Origin: Brevirhabdus pacifica
GTDB taxonomy: Bacteria; Pseudomonadota; Alphaproteobacteria; Rhodobacterales; Rhodobacteraceae
Direction of reading: 5' to 3'
DNA length: 64,000 bases
NCBI RefSeq assembly: GCF_002797755.1
Contig: NZ_PGFI01000011.1
Span: 372,001 to 436,000, forward strand
Both the position numbers and the translations under genes were made by a program. The notes under the pieces are model-generated. The model worked only from the letters and a program-made list of their open reading frames with translations. It had not been told where the DNA came from and searched no databases. Position 1 is the first letter of the stretch; every line of letters starts with the position of its first letter. Below are positions 15,499 to 24,797 of this stretch, one piece after another.

Positions 15499-16863
15499 AT
15501 GTCTCCCATGGCGCATCAGGAACAGCTGGACCGGCTGGCGACGCGGAATGACATCGAGAACATTTTCGCCTGCATCTGCGACCTGAACGGCACCCTGCGC
15601 GGCAAGCGTGTCCATGTGGACGACGCGGCCAAGGTGCTGGCGGGAAGTGTGCGGATGCCCCTGTCGCTGGCTGGCTTGGACATCTGGGGCGAGGATATCG
15701 AGACGAGCGCCCTTGTCTTCGAGACCGGCGATGCCGACGGCCGCTGCCTTTACACCGGGCGCGATATCGTCGCCATCAACTGGACCACCCGCCCGACCGC
15801 GCTGATCCCCCTGTGGCTTTACCAGGAGAACGGAGAGCCCTTCCTTGGCGATCCGCGCCACGCGCTCAACGCGGTGATGGAGCGTTTCGCCGCCATGGGT
15901 CTGACCCCGGTCGTCGCGACCGAGCTGGAATTCTACCTCTTCGACCCGACCGAGCCGGTGCCCCAGCCGCCGCTGTCGCCGGTGACCGGCAAGCGGCTGG
16001 ATTCCGACGGCGCCCTGTCGCTGGACGAGCTGGAGCATTTCGACAGTTTCCTCAACGATGTCTACGCCGCCTGCGAGGTGCAGGGCATCCCCGCCGATGC
16101 CGCGATCTCGGAGAATGGCGCCGGCCAGTTCGAGATCAACATGCGCCATATCGGCGATGCGCTGCGCGCGGCCGACGACACGGTGCTGTTCAAGCGGCTG
16201 GTCCGCGGCCTTGCGCGCAAGCATGGCTTTGCCGCGACCTTCATGGCCAAGCCCTACGGCCACCGGGCCGGCAGCGGCTTTCACGTGCATTTCTCGCTGG
16301 AGGACAGCCGCGGGCGCAACGTCTTCGACAATGGCGGCGAAGAAGGCTCCGAGCTGATGCACTCGGCCGTGGCGGGGCTGCTGCAGACCATGCAGGAGAA
16401 CACGCTGGTTTTCGCTCCGCACGAGAATTCCTATCGCCGGTTGCTGCCGGGGGCCCATGCCCCCTCGAACGTGGCGTGGGGCTACGAGAACCGTTCGGTT
16501 GCGGTCCGCATCCCCGGCGGGGCCCCCGCCGCGCGGCGGATTGAGCACCGGGTCGCGGGCGCCGATGCCAACCCCTATCTGGTGCTGGCCTCGATCCTGG
16601 GCGGGGCGCTTCTGGGCATGGAAAAGGGCTGGAAGCCGACCGAGCCGGTCGAGGGCGATGCCTATGCGCTGGAAGGCGAACGCCCTCGCCTACCGCCCGA
16701 CTGGGCCTCGGCCATCGACGCCTTCGCCGAGGGGCGCCACGTGCGCGAGATCTATGCCAAGCGGCTCCAGCGCATGCTGGTGGACTGCAAGCGGCAGGAA
16801 CAGTTCCGTTTCAACCGCCACGTGACCGAGCTTGAGTATCACGCCTACCTGGAAACCGTCTGA
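15499..16863 (+). CDS. Glutamine synthetase-family protein (gamma-glutamylputrescine synthetase-like)
   Basis: A 454-aa glutamine-synthetase fold protein. The N-terminal beta-grasp region includes DLNGTLRGKRV and the catalytic domain shows ATELEFYLF, NGAGQFEINM, HRAGSGFHVHFSL and RIEHRVAGADANPYL. True GlnA is excluded by the divergent N-terminus and by context: a PuuB-type oxidase and a putrescine ABC transporter follow in the same run. Gamma-glutamylation of putrescine or another amine by ATP and glutamate is the likely reaction. An alternative ATG lies 9 nt downstream. The stop overlaps the next start (TGATG). Confidence 0.82.
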   Translation: MSPMAHQEQLDRLATRNDIENIFACICDLNGTLRGKRVHVDDAAKVLAGSVRMPLSLAGLDIWGEDIETSALVFETGDADGRCLYTGRDIVAINWTTRPTALIPLWLYQENGEPFLGDPRHALNAVMERFAAMGLTPVVATELEFYLFDPTEPVPQPPLSPVTGKRLDSDGALSLDELEHFDSFLNDVYAACEVQGIPADAAISENGAGQFEINMRHIGDALRAADDTVLFKRLVRGLARKHGFAATFMAKPYGHRAGSGFHVHFSLEDSRGRNVFDNGGEEGSELMHSAVAGLLQTMQENTLVFAPHENSYRRLLPGAHAPSNVAWGYENRSVAVRIPGGAPAARRIEHRVAGADANPYLVLASILGGALLGMEKGWKPTEPVEGDAYALEGERPRLPPDWASAIDAFAEGRHVREIYAKRLQRMLVDCKRQEQFRFNRHVTELEYHAYLETV

Positions 16864-18173
16864 TGTGCGCGACCGTCACTTCCTACGCCGGCAACGGCGA
16901 ACATACCGGCAGCTACTACGCCGCCTCGGCCAACCCCGCGCCCGTGCGCCCGGCGCTGACGGGCAAGATCAAGGCACAGGTCTGCGTGGTGGGGGCCGGG
17001 TATTCGGGCCTTTCGACCGCGTTGCACCTGGCCGAAAAGGGCTTCCAGGTCGTGGTGATAGAAGGGGCCCAGGTCGGTTGGGGCGCATCGGGCCGCAACG
17101 GCGGACAGATCGTCAATGGCTTGAACGCCAGCCTTCAGACCATCGCGCGCCGCTATGGCCAGAATACCGCCCGCTTCGTCGCCGGCCTGGTGCAGGAGGG
17201 CGGCCAGATCATCCGCGAGCGGGTCGCCACCTATGACATCCGCTGCGACCTGAAGGATACCAACATCTTCGTCGGCCTGACGGCCGCGCATATGCGCGAG
17301 CTTGAGGCCCGCCGCGCGCTTTGGGCCGGCTATGGCATTGACACCCAGGTGATGCTGGACCGCGAGGCGCTGCGCGATCATGTCCGCTCGGACCTATATG
17401 CGGGCGGCCTGCTGGATCCGACGGGCGGGCATATGCACCCGCTCAACCTGGCGCTGGGCGAGGCGGCGGCGCTGGAAAGCCTGGGCGGGGTCATCCACGA
17501 ACATTCGCCCGTGATCTCGGTGGATAGCGAGGCGCCGCGCCCCATCGTGCGCACCAACAAGGGGCAGGTCACCTGCGACACGCTGGTGCTGTGCGGCAAT
17601 GCCTACCTGGGCGGCGTGGTCCCGGAACTGGCGGCGCGGGTGATGCCCGTCTCGACCCAGGTGATGGCGACCGAGCCCCTGGGCGAGGAACTGGCGGCCG
17701 AGCTGATCCCCGGCGACGGCTGCATCGAGGACATCCGCTACATCCTCGACTATTACCGCCTGTCCGCCGACCGCCGGCTCTTGTTCGGTGGTGGCACCGT
17801 CTACGGCGGCTCGGACCCGCGCGACATCGAGGCCAAGCTGAGGCGCAACCTGCACAAGGTCTTCCCCCAGTTGAAGTCCACGCGCGTCGACTATGCCTGG
17901 AGCGGCAATTTCGCCCTGTCGTTCAGTCGCGTGCCCCAGATGGGCCGGCTGGGCCGCAACACCTATTTCGCCCATGGCTACAGCGGCCATGGCGTCACCG
18001 GATCGCACATGTTCGGGCGGATCCTGTCCGAGGCCATCTCGGGGGACCTGTCGCGCTTCGACGTTTTCGCGGGCCTGCCCTGGTATCCCTTCCCCGGTGG
18101 CCGCGCCCTGCGCGTGCCCTACTCGGTGATGGGGTCCTGGTGGTATGGTCTGCGCGACCGGCTGGGCCTCTAG
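16863..18173 (+). CDS. FAD-dependent amine oxidoreductase (PuuB/DadA-like)
   Basis: The 436-aa protein has an N-terminal FAD dinucleotide fold (VCVVGAGYSGLSTALHLAEKG, residues ~38-58), the GWGASGRNGGQI motif typical of gamma-glutamylputrescine oxidase and related enzymes, and the C-terminal GYSGHGVTGSHMFG FAD-contact segment. It should oxidise the gamma-glutamylated amine from the preceding enzyme, giving the aldehyde and H2O2. The start overlaps the upstream stop by one base. Confidence 0.87.
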   Translation: MCATVTSYAGNGEHTGSYYAASANPAPVRPALTGKIKAQVCVVGAGYSGLSTALHLAEKGFQVVVIEGAQVGWGASGRNGGQIVNGLNASLQTIARRYGQNTARFVAGLVQEGGQIIRERVATYDIRCDLKDTNIFVGLTAAHMRELEARRALWAGYGIDTQVMLDREALRDHVRSDLYAGGLLDPTGGHMHPLNLALGEAAALESLGGVIHEHSPVISVDSEAPRPIVRTNKGQVTCDTLVLCGNAYLGGVVPELAARVMPVSTQVMATEPLGEELAAELIPGDGCIEDIRYILDYYRLSADRRLLFGGGTVYGGSDPRDIEAKLRRNLHKVFPQLKSTRVDYAWSGNFALSFSRVPQMGRLGRNTYFAHGYSGHGVTGSHMFGRILSEAISGDLSRFDVFAGLPWYPFPGGRALRVPYSVMGSWWYGLRDRLGL

Positions 18174-18256
18174 GGCGCCCGGCACCACCACGACCACGCA
18201 ACCAACACGACCAAGAAACCTGAACGGCCACATACTTGAAACGGGGAGTCTGAAAG

Positions 18257-19354
18257 TTGAAAACATTGATGAAGATGAGTGCCGCGCTCCTTGCGCTGAC
18301 AGGCGCCGCGTCGGCACAGCAGGCGGGGGGCAGCAACGAGCTCAACGTCTACAACTGGTCCGATTACATCGCCGAGGACACGATCGAGAAGTTTGAGGCC
18401 GAGACAGGTATCAAGGTCAATTACGACGTCTTCGACAGCAACGAGGTGCTTGAGGCGAAGATGCTCAGCGGCTCGACCGGCTACGACGTTGTGGTCCCCT
18501 CGATCGAGTTCATGGCCCGCCAGGCCCAGGCCGGTGTGTTTGCCGAGATCGACCGCTCGAAGCTCGAGAATTACGGCAACCTCGATACCGGCATCCTCGA
18601 GGTGATCGCCGTCAACGATCCGGGTAACACCTATGGCGTGCCCTACATGATGTTCACCACCGGCATCGGCTATGACAAGGCCAAGGCCGCCGAGCGGGTG
18701 GATGCCGCCAAGCTGGGCAGCTGGGACATGGTGTTCGACCCCGAGACCGCGGCCAGGCTGGCGGATTGCGGCATCGCCCTGCTGGATTCCCCCACCGAGA
18801 TCGTGGCGCCCGCCCTGAATTACCTTGGCCTCGACCCCAATTCCGAAGAGGCGGGGGACCTGGAAAAGGCCCAGGCGCTGCTGGAAAGCATCCGCCCGCA
18901 CGTGCGCTATTTCCATTCGTCGCAATACATCAACGATCTGGCCAACGGCGAGATCTGCGTCGCCGTCGGATATTCGGGCGATATCCTGCAAGCCCGCGAC
19001 CGCGCCGCCGAGGCTGGCCAGGGCGTCGAGATCGTCTATTCGATCCCGCCCGAGGGTGCGCAGGTCGGTTTTGACATGCTGGCCGTGCCGGTCGATGCCC
19101 CCAACAAGGACAACGCCATGAAGTTCATCGACTTCATCCTGCGTCCCGAGATTGCGGCCGACATCACCAACTATGTCTTCTTCGCCAACCCCAACACCGC
19201 CGCGACCGAATTCGTCGATCCCTCGGTCCGCGACGATCCGGGCATCTACCCGCCCGAGCAGGCGAAGGCCAAGCTGTTCTCGCTCAAGCCCCACACGGCA
19301 CGGTTCGACCGGACGCTGACCCGGGCCTGGACCTCGATCAAGACCGGCCAGTAG
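18257..19354 (+). CDS. potF: Putrescine/spermidine ABC transporter substrate-binding protein
   Basis: A 365-aa periplasmic protein. The signal peptide (MKTLMKMSAALLALTGAASA) is followed by the PotD/PotF hallmark LNVYNWSDYIAEDTIEKFE and later YDVVVPS and VPYMMFTTGIGYD segments. TTG at 18257 is preferred as start because GGGGAG lies 8 nt before it; ATG codons at 18269 and 18275 are possible. The binding protein leads the transporter genes and is separated from potG by a hairpin (19366-19395), consistent with higher expression than the membrane components. Confidence 0.9.
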   Translation: MKTLMKMSAALLALTGAASAQQAGGSNELNVYNWSDYIAEDTIEKFEAETGIKVNYDVFDSNEVLEAKMLSGSTGYDVVVPSIEFMARQAQAGVFAEIDRSKLENYGNLDTGILEVIAVNDPGNTYGVPYMMFTTGIGYDKAKAAERVDAAKLGSWDMVFDPETAARLADCGIALLDSPTEIVAPALNYLGLDPNSEEAGDLEKAQALLESIRPHVRYFHSSQYINDLANGEICVAVGYSGDILQARDRAAEAGQGVEIVYSIPPEGAQVGFDMLAVPVDAPNKDNAMKFIDFILRPEIAADITNYVFFANPNTAATEFVDPSVRDDPGIYPPEQAKAKLFSLKPHTARFDRTLTRAWTSIKTGQ

Positions 19355-19365
19355 GCTGGCGGGCA

Positions 19366-19395
19366 GGGGCGGCAGGTGGAAGGACCCGCCGCCCC
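19366..19395 (+). terminator. Hairpin between potF and potG
   Basis: GGGGCGGC (19366-19373) and GCCGCCCC (19388-19395) form a perfect 8-bp stem with a 14-nt loop and no T-run. It probably acts as an attenuator or 3' RNA-stabilising element for the binding-protein message rather than a full terminator. Confidence 0.4.
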
Positions 19396-19416
19396 GCATC
19401 CGACGGAGAGACAGCG

Positions 19417-20601
19417 ATGGCACAGACGGTTCCCGGCCGGACCGCCCCCCCGCAGACCACGACGCCGCAGACTGTGACCTCTGCCGTCCCCCGGCCGTGG
19501 GAGGACCCCGCCGCCACGCCCTTCGTCCGGGTCGAAGGGGTGACCAAGCGCTTTGGCAGTTTCACCGCCGTGCAGGATGTCAGCCTCGACATCTATCGGG
19601 GAGAGCTTTTCTGCCTGCTGGGCGGTTCGGGTTGCGGCAAGTCTACCCTTCTGCGGATGCTGGCCGGGTTCGAGGATGTCAGCGCCGGGCGCGTCATCAT
19701 CGACGGCCGCGACCAGACCGGGGTGCCGCCCTACCTGCGCGACACGAACATGATGTTCCAATCCTACGCGCTGTTTCCCCATCTCAGCGTCGAGAAGAAC
19801 ATCGCCTACGGCCTGCGGCGCGAAGGGCTGCCCCGGGCCGAGATCGCGACCCGCGTCACCGACATGCTGTCCCTCGTTCAGATGCAGGGCTTTGCCGCCC
19901 GTCGCCCGCACCAGCTGTCGGGCGGCCAGCGTCAGCGCGTGGCCCTTGCCCGGGCGCTGGTCAAGCGCCCCAAGCTGCTGTTGCTGGACGAACCCCTGGG
20001 CGCGCTGGACCGCAAGCTGCGCGAGGAGACGCAGCTTGAACTGATCAAGATCCAGCAGAGTCTGGGCATCACCTTCATCGTCGTCACCCATGACCAGGAA
20101 GAGGCGATGACCCTCTCGACCCGGCTCGGCGTGATGACCGAAGGACGGATCGTCCAGACCGGGACCCCGCATGAGATCTACGAATTCCCCCGCTCGCGGT
20201 TCGTCGCGGATTTCATCGGCTCGGTGAACCTGTTCGATGGGCGCATCGCGGTTGACGGCACCGATTCCGCCACCATCGCTTGCCCGGGCGCGGGCATGGA
20301 TATCCACATCTCCCACTCGGTTGCCGGGACAGTCGGGCAGGCGGTAACCGTCGCCATCCGTCCGGAGAAGATCGAGATGCTGGCCAGCCCCTCGGGCACC
20401 CGGCCGAACGCGGTCGAAGGCCGCGTCGAGGAAGTGGCCTACATGGGCAACCTGTCGGTCTACCACGTGCGCCTGGACTCGGGGATGATCGTGCGGGTCA
20501 ACATGTCCAACCGCAGCCGCTACGACGATGACGTGCCGCGCCCCGGCGCCTCTGTGGTGCTGGAATGGGACGGCTCGGCCGGCGTGGTGCTGGAGGGATG
20601 A
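19417..20601 (+). CDS. potG: Polyamine ABC transporter ATP-binding protein
   Basis: A 394-aa ABC ATPase with Walker A GGSGCGKST, signature LSGGQRQRVALARAL, Walker B LLLLDEPLGALD and switch histidine FIVVTHDQEEA, then a C-terminal TOBE domain (PEKIEML, later SVYHVRL). This is the PotA/PotG class. A Pro/Thr-rich N-terminal stretch of ~30 residues precedes the domain. The stop overlaps the potH start (ATGA). Confidence 0.92.
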   Translation: MAQTVPGRTAPPQTTTPQTVTSAVPRPWEDPAATPFVRVEGVTKRFGSFTAVQDVSLDIYRGELFCLLGGSGCGKSTLLRMLAGFEDVSAGRVIIDGRDQTGVPPYLRDTNMMFQSYALFPHLSVEKNIAYGLRREGLPRAEIATRVTDMLSLVQMQGFAARRPHQLSGGQRQRVALARALVKRPKLLLLDEPLGALDRKLREETQLELIKIQQSLGITFIVVTHDQEEAMTLSTRLGVMTEGRIVQTGTPHEIYEFPRSRFVADFIGSVNLFDGRIAVDGTDSATIACPGAGMDIHISHSVAGTVGQAVTVAIRPEKIEMLASPSGTRPNAVEGRVEEVAYMGNLSVYHVRLDSGMIVRVNMSNRSRYDDDVPRPGASVVLEWDGSAGVVLEG

Positions 20602-21545
20602 GCGGGGGCGGTCCCCTCGGCCGCGGCGCCCTGGGCCGGGCCCTTGCCCGCAACCGGCGGCGGCTGGTGATCGCGGTGCCGCTGCTGTGGCTGGGCCTCT
20701 TCTTCCTGGTGCCCTTCCTTTACGTGGCCAAGATCTCGCTTTCGGTTCCGGCCATCGCCCGGCCGCCCTACCTGCCGCTTTGGGAATGGAAGGACGGCAC
20801 GCTCGACCTGTCGCTGAACTTCGGCAATTTCCTGTTTTTGATCCAGGATCGGCTCTACCTCGCGGCCTACCTGGAGTCGCTGCGCATCGCCGCGATCTCG
20901 ACCCTGATCACTCTGCTGATCGGCTATCCCATGGCCTATGCCATTGCCCGCTCCCCCGCGGGGCGGCGCAACCTGCTTCTTATGCTGGTGATCCTGCCTT
21001 TCTGGACGTCTTTCCTGTTGCGGGTCTATGCGTGGATCGGCTTTCTGAAATCCAACGGGGTCATCAACAACACGCTGATGGCGCTGGGCCTCATCGACAC
21101 GCCGTTGGTGCTGATGCAGACCGATTTCGCGGTCTATCTGGGCATCGTCTACACCTACCTGCCGTTCATGATACTGCCACTCTATGCCAACCTCGCGCGG
21201 CTTGACGGCGCGCTGCTGGAGGCCTCGGCCGACTTGGGCGCCCGCCCGCTGACCACCTTCGCGACGGTGACCTTGCCGCTGTCGGCGCGTGGCATCGTGG
21301 CGGGCTGCATGCTGGTCTTCATTCCCGCCGTGGGCGAGTTCGTCATCCCGGCCCTGCTGGGTGGGCCCGACACGCTGATGATCGGGGCAGTCCTGTGGAA
21401 CGAGTTCTTCTCGAACCGGGACTGGCCGGTCGCCTCGGCGGTGGCGGTGGTGATGCTGCTGGTCCTGATCCTGCCCATCATGCTGCTGCGGCGGGTTCAG
21501 GCCGCGCCCGAGGCCGACGCTTCCAAGGCGGAGGACGCGGCATGA
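20598..21545 (+). CDS. potH: Polyamine ABC transporter permease (PotH/PotB type)
   Basis: A 315-aa inner membrane protein with about six membrane segments and the permease EAA-type loop LEASADLGARPLTTFATVTLPLS (residues ~215-237). A basic N-terminus (RALARNRRR) precedes the first segment. The ATG at 20598 overlaps the ATPase stop and the gene ends in a 4-nt overlap with potI. Confidence 0.92.
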   Translation: MSGGGPLGRGALGRALARNRRRLVIAVPLLWLGLFFLVPFLYVAKISLSVPAIARPPYLPLWEWKDGTLDLSLNFGNFLFLIQDRLYLAAYLESLRIAAISTLITLLIGYPMAYAIARSPAGRRNLLLMLVILPFWTSFLLRVYAWIGFLKSNGVINNTLMALGLIDTPLVLMQTDFAVYLGIVYTYLPFMILPLYANLARLDGALLEASADLGARPLTTFATVTLPLSARGIVAGCMLVFIPAVGEFVIPALLGGPDTLMIGAVLWNEFFSNRDWPVASAVAVVMLLVLILPIMLLRRVQAAPEADASKAEDAA

Positions 21546-22354
21546 GGGGGGTTTCCCGGCACCGCCCGCTGCTGGCGCTGATCGTGCTTCTGGGCTTTGT
21601 CTTTCTTTACGCGCCGATCGTGTCGCTGGTGGTCTTCAGCTTCAATGAAAGCCGGCTGGTCACGGTCTGGGGCGGGTTCTCGACCAAGTGGTACGTGGAG
21701 CTTTTCCGCGACAGCCAGATCCTCGAGGCCGCATGGATCAGCCTGCGCGTCGCCGCCGCCAGCGCCAGCATCGCGACGGTGGTCGGCACGCTGGGCGCCT
21801 TCGTGCTGGTGCGCTTCGGACCCTTCCGAAGCCGCGCACTGCTGTCGATGATGATCACCGCGCCCTTGGTCATGCCCGAGGTCATCATCGGCCTGTCGCT
21901 GCTGTTGCTCTTTATCAGCATGGAGGGGCTGATCGGCTGGCCCTCGGGACGGGGGATGATGACGATCATCATCGCCCACGCCACCTTCGGTGCGGCCTAT
22001 GCTGCCGTGGTGGTGCAATCGCGCCTGGCCGAGACCGACCTCAGCCTGGAAGAGGCGGCGATGGACCTGGGCGCGCGCCCGGTGCGGGTCTTTTTCGACG
22101 TCACGCTGCCGGGGATAATGCCGGCGCTGATCTCGTCCTGGCTGCTGGCCTTCACCCTCAGCCTCGACGATCTGGTCATCGCCAGCTTCGTTTCGGGGCC
22201 CGGATCCTCGACCCTGCCGATGGTGGTATTCTCGAAGGTGCGGCTGGGCGTCAGCCCGGACGTGAATGCGCTTGCGACCATCGTCATCGCGCTTGTATCA
22301 CTGGCGATCATCGTGGCCGCGCTGTTGATGAACCGCCGCCGCCCGATGCGATGA
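21542..22354 (+). CDS. potI: Polyamine ABC transporter permease (PotI/PotC type)
   Basis: A 270-aa membrane protein with six predicted segments and the EAA loop LEEAAMDLGARPVRVFFDVTLPG. The SLDDLVIASFVSGPGSSTLP region is characteristic of PotC/PotI. It overlaps potH by 4 nt and pairs with it to form the channel. Confidence 0.92.
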   Translation: MRGVSRHRPLLALIVLLGFVFLYAPIVSLVVFSFNESRLVTVWGGFSTKWYVELFRDSQILEAAWISLRVAAASASIATVVGTLGAFVLVRFGPFRSRALLSMMITAPLVMPEVIIGLSLLLLFISMEGLIGWPSGRGMMTIIIAHATFGAAYAAVVVQSRLAETDLSLEEAAMDLGARPVRVFFDVTLPGIMPALISSWLLAFTLSLDDLVIASFVSGPGSSTLPMVVFSKVRLGVSPDVNALATIVIALVSLAIIVAALLMNRRRPMR

Positions 22355-22382
22355 ACCGCCAGGCAGAAAAGGGCCCACCGCC

Positions 22383-23111
22383 ATGAAGATCGGCATTCTC
22401 CAGACCGGCCGCAGCCCCCGCGAAGTGACCGAGGGCCGGGGCGATTACGACGTGCTGTTCAAGGGGCTGCTGGCGGGGCGCGGCTATGATTTCCGTACCT
22501 ACGCCGTTCTGGACGGAGAGCTGCCGGAATCCCTGGACGAGGCCGATGGCTGGCTTGTCACCGGCTCGCGCTTCGGGGTCTACGAGGATCATCCGTGGAT
22601 CCCCCCGCTGGAGGAGTTCCTGCGCCGCGCCCATGCCGCGCGCCGTCCCATCGTGGGCGTCTGTTTCGGCCACCAGATCCTGGCCCAGGCCCTTGGTGGC
22701 CGGGTCGAGAAGTTCCAGGGGGGCTGGTCGGTGGGGCCGGTCGAATACAGCTTCGGCGAGCGGAGCCTCGCGCTGTTGGCGTGGCACCAGGACCAGGTCG
22801 TGGAACTGCCCCCCGGCGCCCAGGTGCTGGGCCAGTCGGATTTCTGCCGCTACGCCTTCCTGCAATACGGCGACACGGCCTTCAGCTGTCAGCCCCACCC
22901 CGAGTTCACCCCCGATTTCTTCGACGCCCTCCTGTCGGCGCGCCGCGACGTGCTGCCCTCGGAGATCGCCGAGCGGGCCGAACATGCCTCGGCCGCGGCG
23001 CCGGCCCTGGCCTCCGGGGCGCTGGCCGACAAGTTCGCCCAGATCTTCGAGGCAGGCGTCCGGGACAGGCAGGCCGGGTCTTCCCAGGACGCCAACGTAC
23101 CCGCCGATTAA
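22383..23111 (+). CDS. Class I glutamine amidotransferase-like protein
   Basis: A 242-aa triad-type amidotransferase. The nucleophile elbow is GVCFGHQILAQALGG (catalytic Cys around residue 94), and the His-Glu pair appears in QPHPEFTPD (around residue 178). There is no partner synthase domain. In a polyamine operon a class I GATase-like hydrolase could remove the gamma-glutamyl group from gamma-glutamyl-GABA (the PuuD role), but it more closely resembles the GMP-synthase-like stand-alone group than PuuD, so the substrate is open. Confidence 0.78.
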   Translation: MKIGILQTGRSPREVTEGRGDYDVLFKGLLAGRGYDFRTYAVLDGELPESLDEADGWLVTGSRFGVYEDHPWIPPLEEFLRRAHAARRPIVGVCFGHQILAQALGGRVEKFQGGWSVGPVEYSFGERSLALLAWHQDQVVELPPGAQVLGQSDFCRYAFLQYGDTAFSCQPHPEFTPDFFDALLSARRDVLPSEIAERAEHASAAAPALASGALADKFAQIFEAGVRDRQAGSSQDANVPAD

Positions 23112-23229
23112 GGGGCCTTCCGCGGGACCGTTCAGTGGACCGCTAGGGCGCGATCACGCAATTGTCCCTTGCGATCGGCGGCCCTTGGCTGTCCCATCTT
23201 TGTCCGAACCATGACCGGGGACCGGACAG

Positions 23230-23847
23230 ATGGGCATTTACGACCGCTATTTCCTGCCACGACTGACCCATATGGCGATGGGCACCTCCCTGCTGACCCC
23301 CTACCGGGAACGGGTGATCGGCGGCGCCCGTGGCCGCGTGCTCGAGATCGGGGTGGGGAGCGGGCTGAACCTGCCGCTCTACGGCGACGGGGTCGAGGCG
23401 ATCACCGCCATCGACCCCTCGGCGCCCCTGCTGGATCTGGCCCGTGACCGGGCCGCCACCGCCGCCGCCCCCGTCGACCTGATCGAGGCCTCGGCCGAGG
23501 ATCTGCCGCTTAGCTGCGACAGCTTTGACATGGTGACGGTGACCTGGACCCTCTGTTCGGTCCGCGATCCCGCCCGGGTCCTGGCCGAGCTGCGCCGCGT
23601 CCTGCGCCCGGGCGGCGCGCTGGCCTTCGTCGAACACGGACGGGCGCCCGATCCGCCGGTGCGCCGCTGGCAGGACCGGCTGACCCCCTTCTGGCGGCGC
23701 TGCGCCGGCAATTGCCACCTCAACCGTCCCGTCGCCCAGGAACTGGAGCAGGCGGGTTTCCGGATCGAACGTCTCGATACCGGCTACGCCAAGGGGCCGC
23801 GCCCCATGACCTTCATGTACGAGGGGCGCGCGGTCTCGGCCGGATAG
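23230..23847 (+). CDS. Class I SAM-dependent methyltransferase
   Basis: A 205-aa protein with motif I VLEIGVGSGLNLPLY (residues ~37-51), acidic motif II around AITAIDPS, and VTWTLCSVRDPARVLAELRRVLRPGG as motif III. This is the UbiE/phospholipid methyltransferase-like group of small cytosolic methyltransferases; the acceptor is unknown. It converges on egtD with only 5 bp between stop codons, and is separated from the amidotransferase by 118 bp holding an imperfect GATC/GCAA dyad (~23150-23176). Confidence 0.8.
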   Translation: MGIYDRYFLPRLTHMAMGTSLLTPYRERVIGGARGRVLEIGVGSGLNLPLYGDGVEAITAIDPSAPLLDLARDRAATAAAPVDLIEASAEDLPLSCDSFDMVTVTWTLCSVRDPARVLAELRRVLRPGGALAFVEHGRAPDPPVRRWQDRLTPFWRRCAGNCHLNRPVAQELEQAGFRIERLDTGYAKGPRPMTFMYEGRAVSAG

Positions 23848-23852
23848 GCCGC

Positions 23853-24797
23853 TCAGGGCCGCAGCACGTGCACGCTGAAAAGGCCCCGGTCGTCGACCCA
23901 GGTCTCATCCGCGCTCCAGCCCGCTGTCGCCGCCATCTCGCGGAACCCGTCGACGGAGTACTTGTGGGAGCTTTCGGTGTGGATGCTTTCGCCTCGGGCA
24001 AAGTCGATCCGGTGGCCGGCGACCCGGACGCTCTGGTCGCAGGTGCTGACCAGGTGCATCTCGATCCGGCTGCAGGCCTCGTTCCACCGGGCCTCGTGGC
24101 CGAAGCGGTCAAGGTCGAAATCGGCCCCCAGTTCGGTGTTCATGCGACGCAACAGGTTCTTGTTGAACGCCGCCGTTACCCCCTCGGCGTCGTCGTAGGC
24201 CCGTACCAATACATCCTCGTCCTTGCGCAGGTCGACGCCCAGCACGAAGCCCGCGACATTGTCGATGCCGCGCAGGCGGCGCAGCAGCTCGACCGCCTCG
24301 GGCGGGGTGAAGTTCCCGATGGTCGATCCGGGAAAGAACAGCAGCTTGGGCATCGCCCGCAGGTCGCCCGGCAGCTCGATCGCCCGGGTGAAATCGGCCG
24401 CGACCGGGTGGATGTCCAGCGCGGGGTAATGCGCGGCCAGGGCCCGCGCGCTGGCCTGCATATGCTCGGCCGAGATATCCAGCGGCACGTAGGCGCCCAG
24501 CCCCGGCAGCGCGTCCAGCAGGATCCGCGTCTTGGTGCTGGAGCCGCTTCCCAACTCCACAAGTGCAGCACCCTCCGGCACCCATTCGGCCAGCTCCGGC
24601 GCTCGGGCGCGCAGGATCGCGGTCTCGGTGCGGGTGGGATAATATTCCTCCAGCTCGCAAATGCGGTCGAAAAGGCGCGATCCCTCCTCGTCGTAGAAGA
24701 ACTTCGCCTCCGCCCGCTTGGGAGAGGTGCTCAGCCCCTCAACAGCCAGTCGGGCGAATTCGGAACTGCGGGCGGTCTCTGCCGCAAGCTCGTTCAT
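23853..24797 (-). CDS. egtD: Histidine N-alpha-trimethyltransferase (ergothioneine biosynthesis)
   Basis: A 314-aa EgtD-type methyltransferase: YYPTRTE near the N-terminus, the SAM motif LVELGSGSSTKTRILLDAL, FFPGSTIGNF, and the histidine-binding end with FARGESIHTESSHKYS. It makes hercynine from histidine and three SAM. Its ATG at 24797 overlaps the egtB stop (ATGA), so the two are coupled. Confidence 0.93.
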   Translation of the reverse strand: MNELAAETARSSEFARLAVEGLSTSPKRAEAKFFYDEEGSRLFDRICELEEYYPTRTETAILRARAPELAEWVPEGAALVELGSGSSTKTRILLDALPGLGAYVPLDISAEHMQASARALAAHYPALDIHPVAADFTRAIELPGDLRAMPKLLFFPGSTIGNFTPPEAVELLRRLRGIDNVAGFVLGVDLRKDEDVLVRAYDDAEGVTAAFNKNLLRRMNTELGADFDLDRFGHEARWNEACSRIEMHLVSTCDQSVRVAGHRIDFARGESIHTESSHKYSVDGFREMAATAGWSADETWVDDRGLFSVHVLRP

